Assembly: GCF_001831515.1 (NCBI RefSeq)
Contig: NZ_KV825630.1
Location: 164,804-228,803, forward strand
Direction of reading: 5' to 3'
DNA from: Corynebacterium sp. HMSC074A01
GTDB taxonomy: Bacteria; Actinomycetota; Actinomycetes; Mycobacteriales; Mycobacteriaceae
Length of the DNA: 64,000 bases
In this document: one piece after another, positions 1 to 9,197 of the stretch
How the letters are laid out: each line of letters opens with the position of its first letter
Position numbering within the stretch: the stretch's first letter is position 1
The notes under the pieces: generated by a model
What the model was told of the DNA's origin: nothing
Database searches by the model: none
The model's input: the letters and a program-made list of their open reading frames with translations, nothing else
Made by a program: the position numbers and the translations under genes

Positions 1-1
1 A

Positions 2-106
2 ATTACCACCGAGCACCCGGACGATGCTGCTGCGCTGGTCGAGCTGCTGGGCAGCGATAAGGCTGCATCCCTCTGGGAGAAGCACGGATTTACCCCCGCG
101 GCATGA
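2..106 (+). CDS. modA: Molybdate ABC transporter substrate-binding protein ModA, C-terminal end (partial)
   Basis: Only the last 34 codons are present, entering from the left edge. The readable tail (DAAALVELLGSDKAASLWEK followed by HGFTP) is the typical end of ModA-type periplasmic/lipoprotein molybdate binders, where a final helix precedes a 'GF.P' terminus. The stop codon overlaps the start of the downstream permease-ATPase gene as ATGA, so the two genes are translationally coupled. The assignment rests on this tail plus the ModBC neighbour. Confidence 0.75.
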   Translation: MTTEHPDDAAALVELLGSDKAASLWEKHGFTPAA

Positions 107-2013
107 CGGGCACGCGCACTGCCTCGCCGATCACGCCGCTTCCACAGCCCAGCACCAAAGCGGTGGGGACGCTCGCGCTTTTCGCGCTGGCGCTGATCAT
201 CCTGCCGGTGTTCGCACTCGGCGTCCGGGTCCCCTTCGACCGACTCGGCGAGATCCTCACCAGCACAGACACCCGCGACCTGCTGCGCGTGACGCTTAGC
301 TCTGCGGTGTGCGCGAGCGTCATCGCCATGGTGCTCGGCGTCCCGCTCGCGCTATGGCTACAGCACCTTAGGCGCGGCGCACGCCTGGCCCGGCTGCTTG
401 TCCTGTTGCCGCTTGCGCTGCCGCCGGTGGTGGCGGGCCTGGCCCTTTCCGCCTTCATTGGCCGACGCGGCATCGCGGCCCCACTGCTGGACCTACTGGG
501 CTGGCAGTTCGCCTTCGCCTTCCCTGGAGTGGTGGCCGCGCACGTGTTTATCGCGCTGCCCTTTGTGGTGATCACCCTGGATGCGGCGCTGCGCCAACTC
601 GACCCGGAGATCACCTCCTCGGCCGCCGCCGCGGGTATCACCCCTGCGAGAACGGTGCGACAGATCATCCTGCCCGCGGTTGCCCCCTCGCTGGTCTCGG
701 CGGCCGGGCTCGCGTTTGCCCGCTCGCTCGGGGAATTTGGTACCACGCTGACCTTCGCCGGCTCCATGCCCGGCACCACCCGCACTATGCCGCTGGGCAT
801 CTACCTTGCCCGCGAGGTCGACGCCGAGGTTGCCTACGGACTCTCGGCCATACTCATCGGCCTGGCAGTGCTCACCCTGGCCGCCACCGCCCTGCCCGCG
901 CTCTTTTCCAAGCGCGCTCCGGCACAAAAAGCCCGCGCCACCGGCACAATCGACGTCGCACGCCTCCGGGAGCTCACCCGCCCGGCAGGCGGCGGAAGCG
1001 ACGTCGAGGTCGAGGGCGTGCACTTCCCCGCCAACACGCTCACCGCTTTGGTCGGGCCCAACGGTGCGGGCAAGACCACTCTCGTCGGCCGCATCGCCGG
1101 TAGGCTGCGCGGTGCCTCAGTAACCGTGGGTGACCGCCTCGTCGACTCCGCCGACACCCGCCCGGTCCCCGCTTATCAGCGCGGGGTGGTGCTATTGACC
1201 CAGAACCCGGGCCTGCCGCCAACCGCGACCGCGAGCTCGGCGATCACCATGGTCACGCGCGACCCGCAGCGCACCGCCGAGCTCCTCGCGGCGGCCGGGC
1301 TTGCCGAGCTTGCAGGCGTCCCCGTCCGCGCACTCTCCGGCGGTCAAGCAGCGCAGGTCTCGCTCGTGCGCGCGCTGGCCACCCGCCCCGCGGTACTCAT
1401 CCTGGACGAGCCGCTCGCGGCTATCGACGTCGACGCCGCCGCCCAGTGGCGCCAGGTCCTCCACGCTGCGCGCCACGACCGCACCACCGTACTGATTACC
1501 CACAACGCCCTGGATGTGCTGGCGCTCGCCGATCACATCGCGGTGATGGGCCGCGGGCGCGTGCGCACCTTCCGCCCGGCGTCCGAGGAAGTCGAGGCAC
1601 CTGCCACCCGCTTCGCCGCCCGCCTGGTCGGTGCAAACCTGCTGGCGGGCACCGTGGGCGAAGACGGCGCGCTGGAGTCCCCCTTTGGTGCAATCGGTGG
1701 CCTCGACCTCTCACACCACCCCGCGGGCACGCGGGTGCGGGCGACGTTCCGCCCGAGCGCGCTCACGCTCGTCAGCCCGGGTGGGGAGAATGAACACCGC
1801 TGCGTGTTCAAGGCGAGCGCGCACACCGTCAGCGTGCTGCCCAGTGGGGAGGCCAGCGTGGTACTGCGCCCTGTGCAGGAGGGCGACACCAGTGACGAGT
1901 ACGCGCTGTCCCTCCTCGTGGACCGGGATACGGCGATCCAGGCCAGCGTCTCGCCGGGGGCGCAACTTTCTTGCGCGCTGGATGTAGACCAGGTGCGGGT
2001 GACGATGGTTTAG
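103..2013 (+). CDS. modBC: Molybdate ABC transporter, fused permease-ATPase (ModB-ModC)
   Basis: A single 636-residue polypeptide combines both membrane and ATPase functions of a molybdate importer. Residues ~20-265 form a ModB-like permease with several hydrophobic segments and an EAA loop (~169-196, ending in ILPAVAPS). Residues ~290-500 are the ATPase: Walker A GPNGAGKTT at 318-326, signature LSGGQ at 411-415, Walker B ILDEP with D435/E436, and H-loop ITHN. The last ~130 residues resemble the regulatory TOBE (molybdate-binding) domain of ModC. In most bacteria ModB and ModC are separate. The gene follows modA with an ATGA overlap, and its stop overlaps the convergent moaD stop. Confidence 0.92.
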   Translation: MTGTRTASPITPLPQPSTKAVGTLALFALALIILPVFALGVRVPFDRLGEILTSTDTRDLLRVTLSSAVCASVIAMVLGVPLALWLQHLRRGARLARLLVLLPLALPPVVAGLALSAFIGRRGIAAPLLDLLGWQFAFAFPGVVAAHVFIALPFVVITLDAALRQLDPEITSSAAAAGITPARTVRQIILPAVAPSLVSAAGLAFARSLGEFGTTLTFAGSMPGTTRTMPLGIYLAREVDAEVAYGLSAILIGLAVLTLAATALPALFSKRAPAQKARATGTIDVARLRELTRPAGGGSDVEVEGVHFPANTLTALVGPNGAGKTTLVGRIAGRLRGASVTVGDRLVDSADTRPVPAYQRGVVLLTQNPGLPPTATASSAITMVTRDPQRTAELLAAAGLAELAGVPVRALSGGQAAQVSLVRALATRPAVLILDEPLAAIDVDAAAQWRQVLHAARHDRTTVLITHNALDVLALADHIAVMGRGRVRTFRPASEEVEAPATRFAARLVGANLLAGTVGEDGALESPFGAIGGLDLSHHPAGTRVRATFRPSALTLVSPGGENEHRCVFKASAHTVSVLPSGEASVVLRPVQEGDTSDEYALSLLVDRDTAIQASVSPGAQLSCALDVDQVRVTMV

Positions 2014-2264
2014 CCGCCCGCGAACGGGGGAAGCACGTCGACGCGCTGCGCGCCGGCAAGTGAGGTGTCGGGTTCCGCGCGTTTGCCGTCAACCAAGAAG
2101 GTGCAGCGCGGCACGATCTCGGCCAGCGTTTGGCCGGCGTCGGTGGTGCCGGTGTGGCGCGATGTGGCGTCGGCAAGCAACTGCTCGAGCGTGGCGAACT
2201 CCCCGACCTGCTCTACGGAGGTACCGGCGACGGCCCGTGCGGCGGCAAAGTAGTGGATCTGCAT
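2010..2264 (-). CDS. moaD: Molybdopterin synthase sulfur carrier subunit MoaD
   Basis: 84-residue ubiquitin-fold protein that carries the thiocarboxylate sulfur used to convert cPMP to molybdopterin. The start MQIHYFAAAR, the middle 'LVDGKR' and the C-terminal Gly-Gly (FAGG) are diagnostic; the terminal glycine is adenylated by MoeB and charged with sulfur. The ATG at 2264 gives the family length, and the longer upstream reading is not needed. It runs opposite to its partner genes moeA-mog-moaE-moeB, 41 nt from the moeA start. Its stop overlaps the modBC stop by 4 nt. Confidence 0.9.
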   Translation of the reverse strand: MQIHYFAAARAVAGTSVEQVGEFATLEQLLADATSRHTGTTDAGQTLAEIVPRCTFLVDGKRAEPDTSLAGAQRVDVLPPFAGG

Positions 2265-2305
2265 GCCCACACCATACCGCCCACCGCGCGCCGTACCATG
2301 GCCCC

Positions 2306-3475
2306 ATGAGCAGAATCCCCGAAGCCCATTTCGACGCTGTCGCGGCCGCGCTCGGCGCGCGAGGACACGAAACACTGTCTCCGTTGGAGGCCGCCTCGCG
2401 CGGCGCGGTGCTCGCCGCAGATGTGACTGCAGTGCGCGAGCAGCCTGCCTTTGATAATTCGCAGATGGACGGCTACGCGGTCGGCTCGACTCAGGCGCGC
2501 ACCGCGCGTGTCGGCGCAACCATTGCGGCTGGCGACGACCCGGCGACCGCCTACCCAGAGGGACTGGGTAACACCGCCGCCCCCATCATGACCGGGGCGA
2601 AGCTGCCGGTCGGGACGCGCGCGGTGATCCCTGTCGAGCGCTGCGAACCGGCGGAGTTTCTCGGGGAGGGCGAGACGGTGCGGCTTCCCGCGACCGAGGA
2701 TAGCGTGTTTGTGCGCCGTGCCGGCTCCGATATCGCTGCGGGTGATGTGCTCGCCCGCGCGGGTGCCCAGGTCACGCCGGCGCTCGTGGGAGCCCTGGCC
2801 AGCCAGGGGATCGATAAAGTCAGCGTGGTGCGCGCGGGCCGCATCGTGATTGTCACCGGCGGTGCCGAGGTTGCCCACGCACCGCAGCAGGCGGGCACGG
2901 CGACGATCCCAGATGCCAACGGGCCGATGCTGCGGGCGCTTGCCGCTCGTCACGGGATCGAGGTGGCCGCGCACGTGCGCACCAGCGACGAGCCGGATGT
3001 GCTGCGCGAAAAGGTGCGCGCCGCGATCGAGCGTCACCAGCCGGACGCAGTGGTGACTTCGGGTGGGATCAGCCACGGCAAGTTCGAAGTCGTGCGCCTC
3101 GCGTTCCCGGAGGGTTGGTACGGGCACGTGAGCCAGCAGCCGGGCGGCCCGCAGGGCCTGAGTACCTTCCACGGCGTGCCGGTCATCGGCCTGCCAGGCA
3201 ACCCGATCTCCACGCTGGTGAGCTTCCGCCTCTACGTCGCTCCCCTGCTCGGGCACGCGCCCGCGGTACTGCGCGCCCCGCTCGCATGCGCGGTCGCCGG
3301 GATCGGGGGCCGCGAGCAGTTCCTGCGCGGCCGCATAGTTGATGGCCAGGTGCACCCCATCGGCGGTGCCAGCTCCCACCTGCTGGCCCAGGGCGCGGCG
3401 GCGCAGTGCCTGATCCGCGTGCCTGTCGGCGCGGAGCTCGCCGCAGGCGAACTGGTTTCCGTCTACCCGCTGTAA
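2306..3475 (+). CDS. moeA: Molybdopterin molybdenumtransferase MoeA
   Basis: 389-residue enzyme inserting molybdate into adenylated molybdopterin, the last common step of cofactor synthesis. Visible hallmarks are the N-terminal 'FDNSQMDGYAV' motif, 'PIMTGAKLPVGTRAVIPVE', the MoCF-binding 'VVTSGGISHGKFEVV' stretch, and 'GVPVIGLPGNPIST' in domain 3. The ATG at 2306 aligns with the family start; an upstream extension is low-complexity and antisense to moaD. It is the first gene of the operon moeA-mog-moaE-moeB, with 12 nt to mog. Confidence 0.93.
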   Translation: MSRIPEAHFDAVAAALGARGHETLSPLEAASRGAVLAADVTAVREQPAFDNSQMDGYAVGSTQARTARVGATIAAGDDPATAYPEGLGNTAAPIMTGAKLPVGTRAVIPVERCEPAEFLGEGETVRLPATEDSVFVRRAGSDIAAGDVLARAGAQVTPALVGALASQGIDKVSVVRAGRIVIVTGGAEVAHAPQQAGTATIPDANGPMLRALAARHGIEVAAHVRTSDEPDVLREKVRAAIERHQPDAVVTSGGISHGKFEVVRLAFPEGWYGHVSQQPGGPQGLSTFHGVPVIGLPGNPISTLVSFRLYVAPLLGHAPAVLRAPLACAVAGIGGREQFLRGRIVDGQVHPIGGASSHLLAQGAAAQCLIRVPVGAELAAGELVSVYPL

Positions 3476-3487
3476 GGTGGAATATCT

Positions 3488-3967
3488 ATGAGAAAAGCTG
3501 AAGTAATTGTGGCGTCGACGCGCGCGGCCCAGGGCGTCTACGCCGACGAGTCCGGGCCGATCGCCGTCGCCTTCTTGCGCGAGATGGGGCTCGACACCCC
3601 GGACGCAACCGTCGTTGCCGACGCGGATGTGGAGGACGCCGTGCGCGCCGCGCTGCTGCGCAAGCCATCTGTGATCCTCACCTCGGGCGGCACCGGCATC
3701 ACCGCCGACGACCGCACCGTCGAGGTCGTGAGTGCGCACCTGGAGCGCGAGCTGCCCGGCATCGTGCACGACTTCTACGATAAGGGCCGCGAGAAAGTAC
3801 CTACCGCGATCCTCTCGCGCGCGGTGGCCGGAATCCGCGGCGGCACCTTCCTCATGACACTGCCGGGCTCCCGCGGCGGGGTCCGCGATGGCTGCGCGGT
3901 ACTCAAGCCGGTACTGCCCCACCTCCTCGAGCAGTTGGAAGGACACCATGACCACTCAGCACTCTGA
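3488..3967 (+). CDS. mog: Molybdopterin adenylyltransferase family protein (MogA/MoaB)
   Basis: 159-residue MoCF-binding domain protein that adenylates molybdopterin before MoeA acts. The family motif 'SVILTSGGTGITADDRTVEV' is intact at residues ~60-80. The 'LPGSRGGVRDG' segment near residue 127 is the usual second molybdopterin-contact motif. An AAGGTGG ribosome binding site precedes the ATG. The 3' end overlaps moaE by 20 nt. MogA and MoaB are hard to separate by sequence alone; in actinobacteria this gene is often labelled either way. Confidence 0.88.
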   Translation: MRKAEVIVASTRAAQGVYADESGPIAVAFLREMGLDTPDATVVADADVEDAVRAALLRKPSVILTSGGTGITADDRTVEVVSAHLERELPGIVHDFYDKGREKVPTAILSRAVAGIRGGTFLMTLPGSRGGVRDGCAVLKPVLPHLLEQLEGHHDHSAL

Positions 3968-4418
3968 CCCCGCCTACGTGGCCGAGCAGACAGGCCGGGT
4001 GACCGGCACCGTGATCACCGACGCTCCGCTCGAGTCGCTCGCGGCGCAGGCCAGTAAAGACACGCTCACCCAGGCAATGGGCGCGCTCGTGCGCTTCGAG
4101 GGCATTGTCCGCGACCACGATGGCGGCCAGTCCGTGGCCACCCTCGCCTACGAAGCGCACCCCTCAGCGCCCGAGGAGCTTGAGCGCGTCGCCGCCGAGG
4201 TCGCAGCCTCCAACCCCGTTAGGATCTACGCCGCGCACCGCACAGGTGATGTGCCCATCGGCGAGCTCGCCTTCTTAGTCCTGGTGGCTAGCGCTCACCG
4301 CGGCGAGGCGTTTGCCGCCTGCGCCGAGGTCGCCGACCGGGTCAAGGCCGAGGTGCCCATTTGGAAGAAGCAGGGTCTGGTAAGCGGCGAGACGCAGTGG
4401 GTGGGCATTGATGAGTGA
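3948..4418 (+). CDS. moaE: Molybdopterin synthase catalytic subunit MoaE
   Basis: 156-residue large subunit of molybdopterin synthase, partner of MoaD. The motif 'GALVRFEGIVRDHDGG' (~residues 44-60), 'LAYEAHP', 'AAHRTGDVPIGE', 'VASAHRGEAF' and the catalytic-lysine region 'KAEVPIWKKQ' are all present. The ATG at 3948 sits behind GGAAGGACACC, a good ribosome binding site. The gene starts inside mog and its last 8 nt overlap moeB, so the three are translationally coupled. Confidence 0.93.
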   Translation: MTTQHSDPAYVAEQTGRVTGTVITDAPLESLAAQASKDTLTQAMGALVRFEGIVRDHDGGQSVATLAYEAHPSAPEELERVAAEVAASNPVRIYAAHRTGDVPIGELAFLVLVASAHRGEAFAACAEVADRVKAEVPIWKKQGLVSGETQWVGIDE

Positions 4419-5421
4419 TCGCTACCTGCGCCAAACTACTCTGATCGGCGATGAGGCGCAGGCAAAACTCCGCGCAGCCCACGTCGCCGTCATCGGCGCC
4501 GGCGGCCTCGGCTCCCCCGCCCTGCTCTACCTTGCTGCCGCAGGCATCGGCCGCATTTCGCTTTTCGACGACGACGTCGTCGACCTGTCCAACCTCCACC
4601 GCCAAGTCATCCACACCACCAATCGTGTGGGCGAGCCCAAGGTGGATTCCGCCATCGAAGCGCTTAGCGCACTCAACCCGGACACCCAGATCACCCCGGT
4701 GAAAGAGCGCCTGACCTGGGACACTGCGCTGGAGCAACTTTCGGGCGCGGACGTGGTCCTCGACGGCACCGACAACTTCGCCACCCGCCACATCGCCTCC
4801 CACGCCGCAGCCCACCTGGGCATCCCGCACATCTGGGGCTCCATCCTGGGGTTTGAGGCGCAGATGTCGGTGTTCTGGGCCGGCCACGGGCCTGTCTACG
4901 AGGACCTCTTCCCCGCCCCGCCGCCGCCGGGTTCGGTGCCCTCGTGCTCGCAAGCGGGAGTGCTCGGCCCGCTCGTTGGCGTGGTCGGCTCCGCCATGGC
5001 CATGGAGGCGATGAAGTACCTCACCGGTGTGGGCAGCCCGCTGGTGGGCCAGCTCGGCTACTACGACAGCCTCGCCGGCACGTGGGAATACATCCCGCTT
5101 GCTCCCGACCCCGCGGTCACCGCGCGCGTGCTCGCCGAGGCCCCACCCCAGGGCCCCGCCGAGGTCGACCAGCTCACCGCGGGCGCCACGCTTATCGACG
5201 TCCGCGAGCCCCACGAGTTCGCCACCACCCACCTCCCGGGCGCGATCAACGTTCCGCTCGGCGTACTCCTCGACGGCTACACCCCGCCGGAATTGGAAAA
5301 CGGCGGGGTGCTGATCTGTGCTTCTGGCGTGCGCTCGGCGCAGGCGGTCGCCGCGCTCAATGCACGCGGCATCCGGGGCGTGGCGAGCCTGCGCGGCGGG
5401 ATGGAGCGGGTTGCTCGCTAG
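4411..5421 (+). CDS. moeB: Molybdopterin/sulfur-carrier adenylyltransferase MoeB with C-terminal rhodanese domain
   Basis: 336-residue E1-like enzyme that adenylates the MoaD (and possibly ThiS-type) C-terminus. The ThiF/MoeB domain covers ~1-235, with nucleotide loop GAGGLGSP at 29-36 and 'LDGTDNFATR' further on. A rhodanese domain fills ~250-336, with 'IDVREPHEF' and active-site Cys303 in 'CASGVRS', suggesting it also supplies the sulfur. The two CxxC zinc pairs of E. coli MoeB are absent. A TTG lies 3 nt upstream; the ATG is preferred. It ends 3 nt from convergent thrB. Confidence 0.9.
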   Translation: MSDRYLRQTTLIGDEAQAKLRAAHVAVIGAGGLGSPALLYLAAAGIGRISLFDDDVVDLSNLHRQVIHTTNRVGEPKVDSAIEALSALNPDTQITPVKERLTWDTALEQLSGADVVLDGTDNFATRHIASHAAAHLGIPHIWGSILGFEAQMSVFWAGHGPVYEDLFPAPPPPGSVPSCSQAGVLGPLVGVVGSAMAMEAMKYLTGVGSPLVGQLGYYDSLAGTWEYIPLAPDPAVTARVLAEAPPQGPAEVDQLTAGATLIDVREPHEFATTHLPGAINVPLGVLLDGYTPPELENGGVLICASGVRSAQAVAALNARGIRGVASLRGGMERVAR

Positions 5422-5424
5422 TCC

Positions 5425-6354
5425 CTAGTCTGCGGTGAGCTCGGCATTGACCGGCCCTGCGACCTCGAGCTCGAGGACGCGCAGGCCGGATTCGCGGGCC
5501 TCGTCCAGGATCTCGTCGTCGACGGGCTCGGTGCACAGCACGAGCGCGGTCGGGCCTGCGCCGGAGAGGTAAGCGGCGTAGCCGCGGTTGCGCAGACGGT
5601 TGACCCACTCAGCGGTCACCGGCAGCACGTCGGAGCGGTACGGCTGGTGCAGGCGGTCGCGGGTGCCCTCCCACAGCAGTTCCGGGTGGCTCTGAATGGC
5701 CACCGTGATCACCGCGGTGCGCGAGACGTTGAAGCGCGCATCCGTGTGCGTGACGTGGCTCGGCAGGACCTTGCGCACGGCGTTGGTCGAGGCGTGGAAG
5801 TCCGGCACCAGCGCGTAGGCGCGGATGCGCGGGTCCACCTTTACGCCCACGGCGCGGTACTCCGGCAGCGAGCGGCCGTCGACGGGGATCTCGGTCCAGG
5901 ACACCACCGCGTCGCCAAGCACGGAGGCACCCGCGTTATCCGGGTGGCCCTCGAACTCGCTGGACAACTGCACGATCTCTTCGGTGCTCAAGGGACTTCC
6001 GGCGAGCGTGTTCGCGGCCACCACGCCGGCGACGGCGGCGGCTGCGGAAGAGCCGAGGCCGCGCGACTGCGGGATGTTGTTCGTGCACGTCACCTTCAGC
6101 CCCGGTGCCTCCACGTCCGCGGCTTTCAGCCCCGAGCGGATAGCCTTGACCACCAGGTGGGAGTTGTCACGCGGCAGGTCCTCGGCGCCCTCGCCAAAGA
6201 TGTGTACCTCGAGCCCAGAGGCGATGACCTCCACCTCGACGGTGTCGTAAATGCTCAGCGCGATGCCGAGGGTGTCAAAACCCGGGCCCAGGTTCGCCGA
6301 GGAACCGGGCACAGTCACCGTGGCTTTGAGCCCAACTTGCAGATCCGTAGGCAT
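5425..6354 (-). CDS. thrB: Homoserine kinase
   Basis: 309-residue GHMP kinase that phosphorylates L-homoserine for threonine synthesis. The N-terminal '[16 protein letters not shown]' and the ATP-binding loop '[12 protein letters not shown]' (~105-117) are intact, and the C-terminal '[13 protein letters not shown]' is the GHMP C-domain motif. It lies 15 nt downstream of hom, the classic Corynebacterium hom-thrB operon, behind an AAGGGAAGGG-like ribosome binding region. Length fits the family. Confidence 0.95.
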   Translation of the reverse strand: MPTDLQVGLKATVTVPGSSANLGPGFDTLGIALSIYDTVEVEVIASGLEVHIFGEGAEDLPRDNSHLVVKAIRSGLKAADVEAPGLKVTCTNNIPQSRGLGSSAAAAVAGVVAANTLAGSPLSTEEIVQLSSEFEGHPDNAGASVLGDAVVSWTEIPVDGRSLPEYRAVGVKVDPRIRAYALVPDFHASTNAVRKVLPSHVTHTDARFNVSRTAVITVAIQSHPELLWEGTRDRLHQPYRSDVLPVTAEWVNRLRNRGYAAYLSGAGPTALVLCTEPVDDEILDEARESGLRVLELEVAGPVNAELTAD

Positions 6355-6369
6355 GGAAAACCCTTCCCT

Positions 6370-7722
6370 TTAAGCATCCAGGCGGATCACGGAGTTGATC
6401 GCCTTAACCGCGTCGTGTTCTTCCAGGCGCTGCACGATCGCGCGCAGGTCGCGCTCGAGTGCCTTGTGGGTCACCACGATCAGGTGCGCCTCGTCGCCGG
6501 ACTCCTCCTGGCGCACCGCGGAGAGCGACACGCCGTCGTCAGCAAAGTTGCGGGCCAGGTCAGCCAGCACGCCGACGCGGTCATCCACCGTCATGTTCAC
6601 GTGGTAGCGGGTCGGCACCTCGTCGAAGCCCACGACCTTGTAGTCAGCGTACGGGTTCTCCGCCGGAGCGCGGCCGCCGTGGACCTTGTTGCGGGCAGCG
6701 CCCACCAGGTCGCCGAGCACAGCGGAAGCGGTCGGCGCGCCGCCGGCACCGTTGCCATAGAACATCAGGCGGCCTGCGGCCTCGGCCTCAACAAAAATGG
6801 CGTTGTAGGACTGATCCACGCTCGCCAGCGGGTGCTCGTTCGGCACCAGGGTCGGGTGGACGCGCGCGTTGACGGCGGTGGTGTTGCCGTCCTCGTCGTA
6901 CAGCCGCTCGCAGATGGCCAGAAGCTTGATGGTCTGGTTGGACTTCTTCGCCGCGGCGATGTCTTCTGCGGTGATCTTGGTAATACCCTCGCAGTACACA
7001 TCGTCGAAGGTCACGCGGGTGTGGAAGCCCATGGACGCCAGAATTGCCGCCTTGGACGCCGCGTCGTGGCCCTCCACGTCCGCGGTCGGGTCGGCCTCAG
7101 CGTAGCCCAGGCGGGTGGCCTCGGCGAGCGCGTCTTCGTAGCTCGCGCCGGTGGACGCCATCGCGTCCAGGATGAAGTTCGTGGTGCCGTTGACAATGCC
7201 AGAAATGCGCTGGACCTGATCGCCCGCCAGCGAACGACGCAGCATGCCCACGACCGGGATCGCTGCGGCGACGGCGGCCTCGTAGTAGAGGTCAACCCCG
7301 GCCTCGTTGGCCGCGTCGGCCAGCTCGGAGCCGTGCGCGGCCACCAGCGCCTTGTTCGCGGTGACCACAGACTTGCCCGCCTGCAGTGCGGCAAGCACCA
7401 GCTTGCGCGGGTAATCAATGCCGCCGATGACCTCGACGACCACGTCGACGTCATCACGGTTGATCAACTCGGTGGCGTCGTCGGTGAGGTAAATGCCCTG
7501 CACCTCGGGCGCGTCCTTGTGCTTGTCCACGTTGGACACAGCCACACCTCGGACGGCCAGCGGGCCGCCGATGCGGTGCTCAAGATTCTCGGAAAACTCC
7601 TGGATCAGGCGCAGCACCTCAGTGCCCACGGTGCCCTTGCCCAGAATGGCAACGCCCACGGCTTGCCCAATTCCCTTGCCCGGGTAGTTCCCGTTACGGC
7701 TCTCGGCGCTTGCGACAGTCAT
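6370..7722 (-). CDS. hom: Homoserine dehydrogenase
   Basis: 450-residue NAD(P)H-dependent enzyme reducing aspartate semialdehyde to homoserine, the branch point to Thr/Met. The nucleotide-binding 'AILGKGTVGTEVL' is near residue 25, 'VTANKALVA' and 'GIVNGTTNFIL' mark the catalytic domain, and 'AEADPTADVEGHDAASK' is the substrate-site signature. The last ~75 residues form an ACT domain (from 'YHVNMTVDDRVGVLADL'), the usual site of threonine feedback inhibition. It is followed by thrB; 103 nt separate it from lysA upstream. Confidence 0.96.
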   Translation of the reverse strand: MTVASAESRNGNYPGKGIGQAVGVAILGKGTVGTEVLRLIQEFSENLEHRIGGPLAVRGVAVSNVDKHKDAPEVQGIYLTDDATELINRDDVDVVVEVIGGIDYPRKLVLAALQAGKSVVTANKALVAAHGSELADAANEAGVDLYYEAAVAAAIPVVGMLRRSLAGDQVQRISGIVNGTTNFILDAMASTGASYEDALAEATRLGYAEADPTADVEGHDAASKAAILASMGFHTRVTFDDVYCEGITKITAEDIAAAKKSNQTIKLLAICERLYDEDGNTTAVNARVHPTLVPNEHPLASVDQSYNAIFVEAEAAGRLMFYGNGAGGAPTASAVLGDLVGAARNKVHGGRAPAENPYADYKVVGFDEVPTRYHVNMTVDDRVGVLADLARNFADDGVSLSAVRQEESGDEAHLIVVTHKALERDLRAIVQRLEEHDAVKAINSVIRLDA

Positions 7723-7825
7723 GCGTGTTCCTTTTCCTATCTGATGCGTGTGTGTTCCGGCTTTATCCGGCGTGTACCCGGCTCAGTGTACCGCTTAGTC
7801 TATTTTCTCGTTGTTCGCGCCCGCT

Positions 7826-9169
7826 TTAATATTCTCGGGCCAAAATATCCTCAACCGTCTCGCGGCGAATCATGGGGGAAATCTCCCCGTCGCGCACGGC
7901 GACAACCGCCGGCCGGCCGAAAGAGTTGTAGTTCGAGCTCATGGAGTAGCAGTACGCGCCAGTCGCGGCGAGCGCGATCAGGTCGTCGGCGGCGATATCG
8001 TCCGGCCAGTTGCCGTCCTCGACCAGGATGTCGCCCGACTCGCAGTGCGAGCCCACCAGGCGCGTCTGCACCGGGGTGCCGTGGGTCAGGCGGTTGGCCA
8101 CGCGGGCGTCGTAAAGCGAGGCGTAGAGCGCGGGCCGGATGTTATCGCTCATGCCGCCGTCGACCGCGATGTAGCGACGTGTGGCGGTGTACGAGGTGTG
8201 GACGTCCTTGACCACGCCGACGCGGTACACCGTCACCGTGGACGGGCCCGCGATCGCGCGACCCGGCTCGACCACGACGGTCGGCGCCTCGATGCCCAGG
8301 TCATCGGCGACGTCCTGCACCTCGCGCAACAGGTCGCGGGCTACTGCCGCGACGTCGAGCGGCGCCTCGTCGTCGGTGTACGCGATGCCGTAGCCGCCGC
8401 CCAAGTCCAGGTACTTCAGCGCGACGCTTTGCTCTTTCCAGATCTGGGCGTAGAGGCCCAGCACACGCTCGGCGGCGAGTTTGAAGCCCTCGGCGTCAAA
8501 GACCTGCGAGCCGACGTGGCAGTGCAGGCCGGTCAGCTCGAGGTGAGGCGAGTTTATCGCGGCGACGGCCGCCTCGTAGGCGCTGCCGGAGGCCAGGGAG
8601 AGGCCGAACTTCTGGTCCTCGTGGCTGGTGGCGATGAACTCGTGGGTGTGCGCGTCCACGCCCGGCTTCGCGCGCACGAACACGTCCTGGACCTGGCCTA
8701 GCTCCTTGGCCAGGGCCTCGAGCTCGGTGAGCTCCTGGCGCGAGTCGATGACCACGTGGCCCACCTTGGACTCGAGGCACAGGCGCAGAAAGCTCTCGGA
8801 CTTGTTATTGCCGTGGACGGTGATGCGCTCGGGCGGGAAATCAGCGGCGAGCGCGATACGCAGCTCGTTCTCGCTGGCCACGTCCAGCGCGAGGCCCTCC
8901 TCATCCACCCAGCGGGCGATGTGACGGGTCAAAAACGCCTTAGACGCGTAGTGGACGTTGCGCGGCGAGCCGAAGGCCTCGGCCATGTCGCGGCAGCGGG
9001 AGCGGAAATCGTCCTCGTCCACCACCATCACCGGGGTGCCGTACTGCGCGGCAATCTCGGGCAACGCGACCCCGGCGATGGTGATCACGCCGTCGTCCGT
9101 GCGCGCGGCGTTGCGCGGCCACACGTGGGCGGGCAGCTGGTTAAACGGCTGCGAATCTGGAGCCTGCAT
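7826..9169 (-). CDS. lysA: Diaminopimelate decarboxylase
   Basis: 447-residue PLP enzyme that decarboxylates meso-diaminopimelate to lysine. PLP lysine lies in 'HYASKAFL' (~75), followed by 'GLHCHVGSQ', the phosphate-binding 'LGGGYGI', 'VEPGRAIAG' and the active-site '[10 protein letters not shown]'. It starts 28 nt behind argS on the same strand, and the argS-lysA operon is a known Corynebacterium arrangement. I see no lysine riboswitch-like leader, as expected in this genus. Confidence 0.96.
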   Translation of the reverse strand: MQAPDSQPFNQLPAHVWPRNAARTDDGVITIAGVALPEIAAQYGTPVMVVDEDDFRSRCRDMAEAFGSPRNVHYASKAFLTRHIARWVDEEGLALDVASENELRIALAADFPPERITVHGNNKSESFLRLCLESKVGHVVIDSRQELTELEALAKELGQVQDVFVRAKPGVDAHTHEFIATSHEDQKFGLSLASGSAYEAAVAAINSPHLELTGLHCHVGSQVFDAEGFKLAAERVLGLYAQIWKEQSVALKYLDLGGGYGIAYTDDEAPLDVAAVARDLLREVQDVADDLGIEAPTVVVEPGRAIAGPSTVTVYRVGVVKDVHTSYTATRRYIAVDGGMSDNIRPALYASLYDARVANRLTHGTPVQTRLVGSHCESGDILVEDGNWPDDIAADDLIALAATGAYCYSMSSNYNSFGRPAVVAVRDGEISPMIRRETVEDILAREY

Positions 9170-9197
9170 AAAGTTGAAGAACCCTCCTTTAGGGAAA

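Noticed and set aside
7723-7825. Riboswitch or attenuator between lysA and hom
   Set aside because: No stable hairpin with a U-tract and no lysine-riboswitch features seen.
5647-8211. 854-codon open frame on the plus strand
   Set aside because: It is antisense to thrB, hom and lysA, which have clear family motifs; long antisense frames are expected in this GC-rich DNA. The 33217-35961 and 2213-3955 frames are rejected for the same reason.
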